DNA of 10,361 nt from a bacterium (GTDB lineage Bacteria; Planctomycetota; UBA11346): contig JAIFKN010000229.1 in assembly GCA_020049615.1 (NCBI GenBank), positions 1-10,361 on the forward strand. Reading direction: 5' to 3'. This document shows, one piece after another, positions 6,209 through 10,361 of this stretch; positions within the stretch are counted from its first letter, which is position 1; every line of letters begins with the position of its first letter. The position numbers and the translations under genes are program-made. The notes beneath the pieces are model-generated. The model was not told the DNA's origin, searched no databases, and saw only the letters and a list, made by a program, of their open reading frames with translations.

Positions 6209-7102
6209 ATGATCCCCGATGGAAGCCCTGCCGCGCTGCGGCGGCGGCTCGGAGCCGGCCCGTGGCCGGCCGAGAGCGCGCTGCGGCTCCTCCCCGACGC
6301 CGGGCTGCTCGCCGTCGCCGGGGACGGCGCGCCCCTGGCCGGACTGCTCGCGGCGCTGGACGCGCTGCCCGGCGCCGCCGCGGCCGGCGTGATCCGCTGC
6401 GCGTCGCAGGTCGCCGACCGGCTGGAAGCGCAGGAGGGGGCCGCGCTGGCGGCGGCGCTGCTCGACGCCCAGGGCCTGCTGCTCCTGGCCGTGGCGCTGC
6501 CCGCGCCGCCCGGCGCCGCCGCCCTCGCCGCGCTGCGCTGCCAGGCCGAGGCCGTGCTGCTCGACGCCGAGGCGGCCGAGGCGGTGCTGGCGTGGACCGG
6601 TCGGACCTGGCTGCCCGAGCGGCACCTCCTGCCCGCGGTCGCCGCGCCGCTGGGCTGCAGCATCGCGGCGCGGGTGCTGCCGGTGCTGCGCCGCGCCAGC
6701 CCATCCTGGTCGGTGCCGTGGCGCATCGTGGTCGGCGAAGCCTACCGCGTCCCGCGCCTCGCCGCCGCCAGCGCGGCCGATCCGCTGGTGGCGCTCGAGG
6801 AGCTGCTGTGGGTGCCGCTGTCCGCGATCGCGGCCCGGCCCGGGCTCAGCGTCGCCCGCGCCTTCGGCCGCGATGCCCGCGGCCGCTGGATCCTGGCGAT
6901 CCGTTGCGAGCCGCCCGGCACGGTGCTGGGCGTGGACCTCATCCCGGCGGCCGGCGAGCTGCCGCTGGCCGGCTTCGGCCGCGCCGGTCCCGGCCTCTTC
7001 ACCCTCGATGCCGCGCTGCTTGGCGATGCCGCGCCGCAGATGCTGGCGACCTCGCGCACCCGCCTGGCCTGCGCCGACGGCACCGTCGTGCTGGAGCCCT
7101 GA
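6209..7102 (+). CDS. Unrecognised 297-residue protein; candidate substrate/anti-sigma partner of the Lon-macro protease
   Basis: I do not recognise a family. The start is fixed by AGGAGG eight bases upstream. Residues 1-130 are very rich in Ala and Leu, suggesting alternating helices and strands. A middle part contains RTWLPERHLLP (about 132-142). The last 100 residues look strand-rich (WILAIRCEPPGTVLGVDLIP, about 227-246). Hydrophobic stretches such as AQGLLLLAVALPA (87-99) are short and not followed by a membrane-type pattern, so I predict a soluble protein. Its stop overlaps the start of the Lon-macro gene (TGATG), so the two are translated together. Position and size match CalpT, the anti-sigma factor cut by the CalpL protease, between a sigma gene and a Lon gene. 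Sequence similarity to CalpT cannot be judged here. Confidence 0.75.
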   Translation: MIPDGSPAALRRRLGAGPWPAESALRLLPDAGLLAVAGDGAPLAGLLAALDALPGAAAAGVIRCASQVADRLEAQEGAALAAALLDAQGLLLLAVALPAPPGAAALAALRCQAEAVLLDAEAAEAVLAWTGRTWLPERHLLPAVAAPLGCSIAARVLPVLRRASPSWSVPWRIVVGEAYRVPRLAAASAADPLVALEELLWVPLSAIAARPGLSVARAFGRDARGRWILAIRCEPPGTVLGVDLIPAAGELPLAGFGRAGPGLFTLDAALLGDAAPQMLATSRTRLACADGTVVLEP

Positions 7103-8997
7103 TGGCGCTCCCGGCGTTCCGCAGCGTGCGGCCCAGCTGGGCCGACTGGGCCGTCCTCGGCGCGCTGCCCGAAGCCGGGCTGCGGGAGCTGGCCGCGGCG
7201 GCCGCCAGCACCGATCTGGTGGTCAACCGCACCTTGGCACCGGCCTGGGTGCTGTCCGCGCTGGCCTGGATCGATGACCGTGGCGGGTTGGCGCTGCGCC
7301 CCGCCGCCGGCCCGCCGCCGGCCTGGTGCGAGCCCGGCGCGGAGCCGGCCGGACCCTACCGCGCCGCCTTCGGCGGAGTCGGCGGGCCGCATGTGCTGCC
7401 GGTGCTGCTCGATGCCGGCTGCGACGGCGCCCTCGGCTGGGCGGCCTGCGAGGGCGACCTCGAGGCGCCGGCCTGCGACCCGCGCGACCCGCACGCCCGC
7501 GAGATCGCCGCCGTCCTGCAGCTGTGCGCCGAGCGCTTCGGCTTCCGCCGCTTCCCCGCCACGCCGGTCGCCACCGGCGCGGAGATCGGCCCCAGCCTGG
7601 GGCTGCCGCTGCTCGTCGCCGCCCTCGCCTGGTGGCTGGATGCGGCGGTGCCCGACGGCCTCTGCGCGACCGGCGCGATCGGCGCCGAGGGCCTGCTGCC
7701 GGTCGATGGCCTGGAGCGCAAGCTGCGCGCGGCGCAGCGCTGGGGCTACCGCCGCCTGCTCGTGGTCGAGGGCCAGGAGATCCCCGACGACTGCCCGCTC
7801 GAGGTGGTCGAGCTGCCGCGCGACGCCCTGCGCGCCCTGCCGCGCCTGGTCGCCGAACTCGGCGAGGGCGGCGGCGGCGGCGAGGGCGCCCGCAACGCCC
7901 TGCTCGAACGCGCCGCCGCCGCCAGCGCCGCTGGGCGCCACGCCCACGCCGAGGCCCTGGTCGAGGCGGCCTGGCGCTGCGGGGGCCAGCGCCAGGAGGC
8001 GAGCCGCCTCGCCACCCGCATCCACCGCGCGGCCGGCGGCCGGCATCTCAGCGAGGCCCGCTTCGAGACCGTCCACGGGCAGCGCTCCATCCATCTGGTC
8101 CAGGGCGACATCACCGCCCCCGGCCGGCCCTTCGACCTGGTGGTGGTGTCCTCGTTCCGCGGTTCCTACCATCCCAGCCGCGGCACTATCCCCGGAGCCC
8201 TGCTCGAGCGCCACGACTGCAGCCTCGAGGACCTCGCCTGCGAGCCGCTCCTCGACCTGCGGCCCGGCCTGGGCAGCTGGCTGGCCCCGGCCCCTGCCGG
8301 CATGGCCGCCGGCCACCTCCTGGTGTGCGAGATCAGCGACCGCGATTTCGAGGGGGACCTGCCCGAGGCCGAGCTCGCGTCGCGGCTCGACGACCTGCTG
8401 ACCACGATCCTGGTGGCGCAGCGCCGCGGCCTGCCGGTCGCCTCGCTCGCCATGCCGGTGATCGGCAGCGGCGCGCAGGGCCTCGATGCCGACCGCGTGA
8501 TCGGGCTGCTGCTGCCTCGGCTGGCGGCGTTCCTGCTGTCCGGCAGCGCGGTCGAGGAGATCTGGTTCGTCGAACTGCAGCCGCAGCGCGCCGCCCGCCT
8601 CGCGGTGGCGATGGACCGCATCCTCGGCCACAGCGGCGAGTTGCTGACCGGCGACCCGGCGCTGGCGGCGCTGGCGCCGCTGCTGCAGGAGAGCATCGCC
8701 GCCGGCGTCGGACGGTTGCCGGTACTGGCCGAGGACGCCGAGGTCCGCGTCCTGGTTGCGGCCCTGGCCGACGGCGAGGCGCGCAGCGCCGAGGTCCTGC
8801 GCCTAGTGCACCGCGCGCTGCCGCGCTTCGCCGCGGCGCTGCCGGCGGACGGACCGGGCGCCGCCTGGCTCGCCGCGATGCGCAGCACCGCGGCGGACAA
8901 CCTGGACAGCGCCGTGCCGGTGGCGGCGAGGCTGACCGCCCTGCTCGCCGGGTTGCGCCTGATGCTGGCGCCGGGCATGGCCTCCACGCGCAGCTGA
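7102..8997 (+). CDS. Lon-type (S16) Ser/Lys peptidase fused to a divergent macro-like domain (CalpL-like)
   Basis: The 631-residue product starts at ATG 7102, overlapping the previous stop (TGATG). Residues about 85-250 are a Lon protease domain without its AAA+ ATPase. GPSLGLPLLVAAL (163-175) holds the nucleophile S165, and TGAIGAEGLLPVDGLERKL (190-208) holds K207; the Ser-Lys spacing of 42 is close to that of Lon (43). A Gly/Glu linker (254-262) and helices (264-311) follow. A macro-like fold comes next: HLVQGDIT (331-338), FDLVVVSSF (344-352), GSYHP and GTIPGALL (354-368), AMPVIGSGAQGL (450-461), EEIWFVE (485-491). It lacks the NAAN/GGGGVD catalytic loop, so it more likely binds than hydrolyses a ligand. 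Residues 510-631 are an unassigned helical tail. Proposed role: a ligand-gated protease acting on the neighbouring protein. Confidence 0.8.
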   Translation: MALPAFRSVRPSWADWAVLGALPEAGLRELAAAAASTDLVVNRTLAPAWVLSALAWIDDRGGLALRPAAGPPPAWCEPGAEPAGPYRAAFGGVGGPHVLPVLLDAGCDGALGWAACEGDLEAPACDPRDPHAREIAAVLQLCAERFGFRRFPATPVATGAEIGPSLGLPLLVAALAWWLDAAVPDGLCATGAIGAEGLLPVDGLERKLRAAQRWGYRRLLVVEGQEIPDDCPLEVVELPRDALRALPRLVAELGEGGGGGEGARNALLERAAAASAAGRHAHAEALVEAAWRCGGQRQEASRLATRIHRAAGGRHLSEARFETVHGQRSIHLVQGDITAPGRPFDLVVVSSFRGSYHPSRGTIPGALLERHDCSLEDLACEPLLDLRPGLGSWLAPAPAGMAAGHLLVCEISDRDFEGDLPEAELASRLDDLLTTILVAQRRGLPVASLAMPVIGSGAQGLDADRVIGLLLPRLAAFLLSGSAVEEIWFVELQPQRAARLAVAMDRILGHSGELLTGDPALAALAPLLQESIAAGVGRLPVLAEDAEVRVLVAALADGEARSAEVLRLVHRALPRFAAALPADGPGAAWLAAMRSTAADNLDSAVPVAARLTALLAGLRLMLAPGMASTRS

Positions 8998-9021
8998 GCT
9001 TAAGACGTGGGGTCCGTGAGC

Positions 9022-9057
9022 TACATTCGCTAAATGTACTTAACGAGCATTGATAAT
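9022..9057 (+). promoter_or_regulatory. Promoter/operator-like region of the recombinase gene
   Basis: This lies in a short A+T-rich stretch of an otherwise G+C-rich region. TACATT-N5-AATGTA (9022-9038) is a perfect 6-base inverted repeat. TGATAAT (9051-9057) resembles an extended -10 element, with the repeat lying over the expected -35 position and no good -35 hexamer. This arrangement suits a repressor or autoregulatory site. The recombinase ATG follows at 9084, with AGGA (9073-9076) seven bases before it. Confidence 0.4.
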
Positions 9058-9083
9058 CGAGGGGCCGGCGGCAGGATCGCGCC

Positions 9084-10133
9084 ATGGCCATCAAGCGGAA
9101 GCTCGCCCGGACCAGCAAAATCCTCGGTCTGCCGATCACCAAGCTGGCGACCGGCGAGGTCCGCGATCGCGACGGGCGTCCGCTAGTCGCCATCGAGGAC
9201 CATGAGCATCTGGCGGCCGTGCTCGAACGCCTGTCCAGCCGTGTGGCCGCCGGGACGGCCCGGACCTATCGACCCTTCATCACGGCTTGGTGGTCGCTCT
9301 GCGAACGCCGGGCGGCGGATCTGGGCGACGATGCGCTCCTGCGGGGCTGGCTCCTGGCCATGACCCGCGGCGCCCACGCCTGGTCGGTGTCTTCTGTCCG
9401 CGTCGCGCTGGCTGCCGTGACCGCCCTGCGCGGCCTGCTCGATCTGCCGGCGCCGCTGTCCAACCACGCATTCAGCACCTGGTTCGATGGCGAGCTGCTC
9501 GTGCCGCTGGCGGCGCCGCCGGCCCGCAAGGGACCGGTCCTGCGCACGCATTTGCAGCAGGCCCTGCGGACGCTGGAGCGGGCCGCCCTGGCCGAGGATC
9601 CCGCCCGGCGACTGGCCGCCCTGCGCGATCGCGCCATGATCCTGCTGGGCTTCTCGGCGGCGTTGCGCCGGAGCGAACTCGTCGCGGTGACGGTCGATGA
9701 CCTGCGCCGCTCCGCCGCCGGCGGCTGGGTGCTCCACATCCGCCGCAGCAAGACCGATCAGCGCCAGGCCGGTCAGCTGGTGCCCCTCTACGCCGCCGGT
9801 GATGCGCGGTTCGACGCCATGCAGGCCATCGCCGCCTGGCGATCGGCCGCCGGGATCGCGAAAGGCCCCCTCTTCCGGCGCATCGATCGCCATGGCTGCG
9901 TCGGCGACCGGCCGCTCCATCCCGCGTCGGTCGCGCCGATCCTGCGCAAGCTCCACCTCGGCGACGACATCAGTCCCCACAGCCTGCGTCGCGGCTTCAT
10001 CACCGAGGCCCGTCTGGCCGGGGCTTCCAACGTGCAGATCCGGCGCGTCTCCCGGCACAAGAGCGACCAGATGCTGGACACCTACACCGCCGAGGTCGAC
10101 TCGCACGCCCAGGGTCCTGGCGCCATTCTGTAG
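9084..10133 (+). CDS. Tyrosine recombinase / phage-type integrase
   Basis: This 349-residue site-specific recombinase cuts and rejoins DNA through a tyrosine. The N-terminal half (about 38-145) is the helical core-binding domain, including ERLSSRVAAGTARTYRPF and ALAAVTALRGLL. The catalytic domain (about 155-340) shows all expected residues: R195 in SAALRRSEL, K223 in RRSKTDQ, H299 and R302 in HSLRRGF, H325 in SRHKSDQ and the nucleophile Y334 in LDTYT. The gene is intact and of normal length. It starts at ATG 9084 with AGGA seven bases upstream, and its own A+T-rich promoter-like stretch separates it from the Lon-macro gene by 86 bases, so it is probably not part of that unit. It suggests that this border belongs to an integrated or once-mobile element. 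No excisionase gene is seen. Confidence 0.93.
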   Translation: MAIKRKLARTSKILGLPITKLATGEVRDRDGRPLVAIEDHEHLAAVLERLSSRVAAGTARTYRPFITAWWSLCERRAADLGDDALLRGWLLAMTRGAHAWSVSSVRVALAAVTALRGLLDLPAPLSNHAFSTWFDGELLVPLAAPPARKGPVLRTHLQQALRTLERAALAEDPARRLAALRDRAMILLGFSAALRRSELVAVTVDDLRRSAAGGWVLHIRRSKTDQRQAGQLVPLYAAGDARFDAMQAIAAWRSAAGIAKGPLFRRIDRHGCVGDRPLHPASVAPILRKLHLGDDISPHSLRRGFITEARLAGASNVQIRRVSRHKSDQMLDTYTAEVDSHAQGPGAIL

Positions 10134-10161
10134 GAATCGGGTATTAAGGGCATCGTCGGGC

Positions 10162-10178
10162 GAATTTCTGAGAATTTC
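10162..10178. repeat. Direct repeat GAATTTC, 10-base period
   Basis: Two perfect 7-base copies (10162-10168 and 10172-10178) are spaced one helical turn apart, about 30 bases after the recombinase stop in A+T-rich DNA. They could be an arm-type recombinase site or part of an attachment site. No second copy of a longer core was found in the window. Confidence 0.3.
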
Positions 10179-10243
10179 ACATCGTTAGTCATTGATGGAC
10201 AATATGTTGCGTCTTAGCGTGCTATATTTTCCGTTTCGTGAGC

Positions 10244-10260
10244 CGACCCCTTTTTGGTCG
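10244..10260. terminator. Short hairpin with T-rich loop downstream of the recombinase
   Basis: CGACC (10244-10248) pairs with GGTCG (10256-10260) around a CCTTTTT loop. The T run lies in the loop, not after the stem, so termination is doubtful. It follows A+T-rich sequence including TATATT, which may instead mark a promoter for the next gene. Confidence 0.2.
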
Positions 10261-10280
10261 CTGCGGAGGGCCGAAGCACA

Positions 10281-10361
10281 ATGCAATGGACAGCGGCTAT
10301 TGCTGCGGCCAACGCAGGACCTCGCGGCCAGCTTCGACAAATGCGACGCCACCCAAGGCCA
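10281..10361 (+). CDS. Possible start of an unknown gene, cut by the window edge
   Basis: An ATG at 10281 has GGAGGG ten bases upstream (10265-10270) and opens a frame that stays open for all 27 remaining codons (beginning MQWTAAIAAANAG). It follows an A+T-rich stretch that could hold a promoter. It is too short to recognise, and an open frame of this length is expected by chance in G+C-rich DNA. Confidence 0.25.
   Translation, partial: MQWTAAIAAANAGPRGQLRQMRRHPRP

Noticed and set aside
6262..7101. Upstream extension of the Lon-macro frame by 280 codons
   Set aside because: It overlaps the 297-residue gene, is Arg/Ala/Gly-rich, and the ATG at 7102 in a TGATG overlap is a natural start.
6742..8631. 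629-codon open frame on the minus strand
   Set aside because: It is antisense to the Lon-macro gene; repetitive Ala/Gly/Gln/Arg content and no motif.
7326..9053. 575-codon open frame on the plus strand
   Set aside because: A frame-shifted shadow of the Lon-macro gene, mostly Arg, Pro, Ala and Gly.
1..10361. CRISPR array, Cas genes, tRNA or rRNA
   Set aside because: No regularly spaced repeats, Cas motifs, tRNA cloverleaf or rRNA signature was seen, so the Calp-like unit is not tied to a CRISPR locus within this window.

Overview
The window comes from a G+C-rich bacterium. The sequence does not fix the phylum: RecJ is of a general bacterial type and nothing else here is lineage-specific. Base use is uneven. 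The block at about 5300-9000 is extremely G+C-rich. The recJ block (1629-4800) is visibly less so. The non-coding stretches at 4806-5301, 9000-9080 and 10134-10280 are the most A+T-rich. With a tyrosine recombinase at the right end, this looks like an accessory region or a mosaic border rather than a core operon.

Layout: (1) 1-1496, plus strand, a Sir2-family protein with an incomplete N-terminus, overlapping by its stop codon a MacroD/YmdB-type macro-domain protein. (2) 1629-4793, minus strand, read leftward from 4793: a broken PTS EIIA (PtsN-like) gene that has lost its phospho-histidine region, two small unrecognised proteins, and recJ. (3) 4806-5301, a non-coding stretch with two hairpins. 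(4) 5302-8997, plus strand, a compact three-gene unit: an ECF-like sigma factor, an unrecognised 297-residue protein, and a protein joining a Lon-type (S16) Ser/Lys peptidase domain to a divergent macro-like domain. (5) 9084-10133, plus strand, a tyrosine recombinase behind its own A+T-rich promoter/operator-like stretch, followed by A+T-rich DNA with short repeats and perhaps the start of another gene.

The most interesting element is unit 4. Its parts (sigma factor, mid-sized unknown protein, Lon peptidase with a C-terminal ligand-binding-type domain) mirror the type III CRISPR-associated CalpS/CalpT/CalpL cascade. In that system a SAVED-Lon protease, activated by cyclic oligoadenylate, cuts an anti-sigma factor and frees an ECF-like sigma factor. 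Here the SAVED sensor position is taken by a macro-like domain, which suggests a version that responds to an ADP-ribose- or NAD-derived signal. This is inference from architecture. No Cas gene or CRISPR array lies in the window. The Sir2-macro pair at the left is a second element of ADP-ribose metabolism in the same 10 kb, but nothing shows that the two sets work together.
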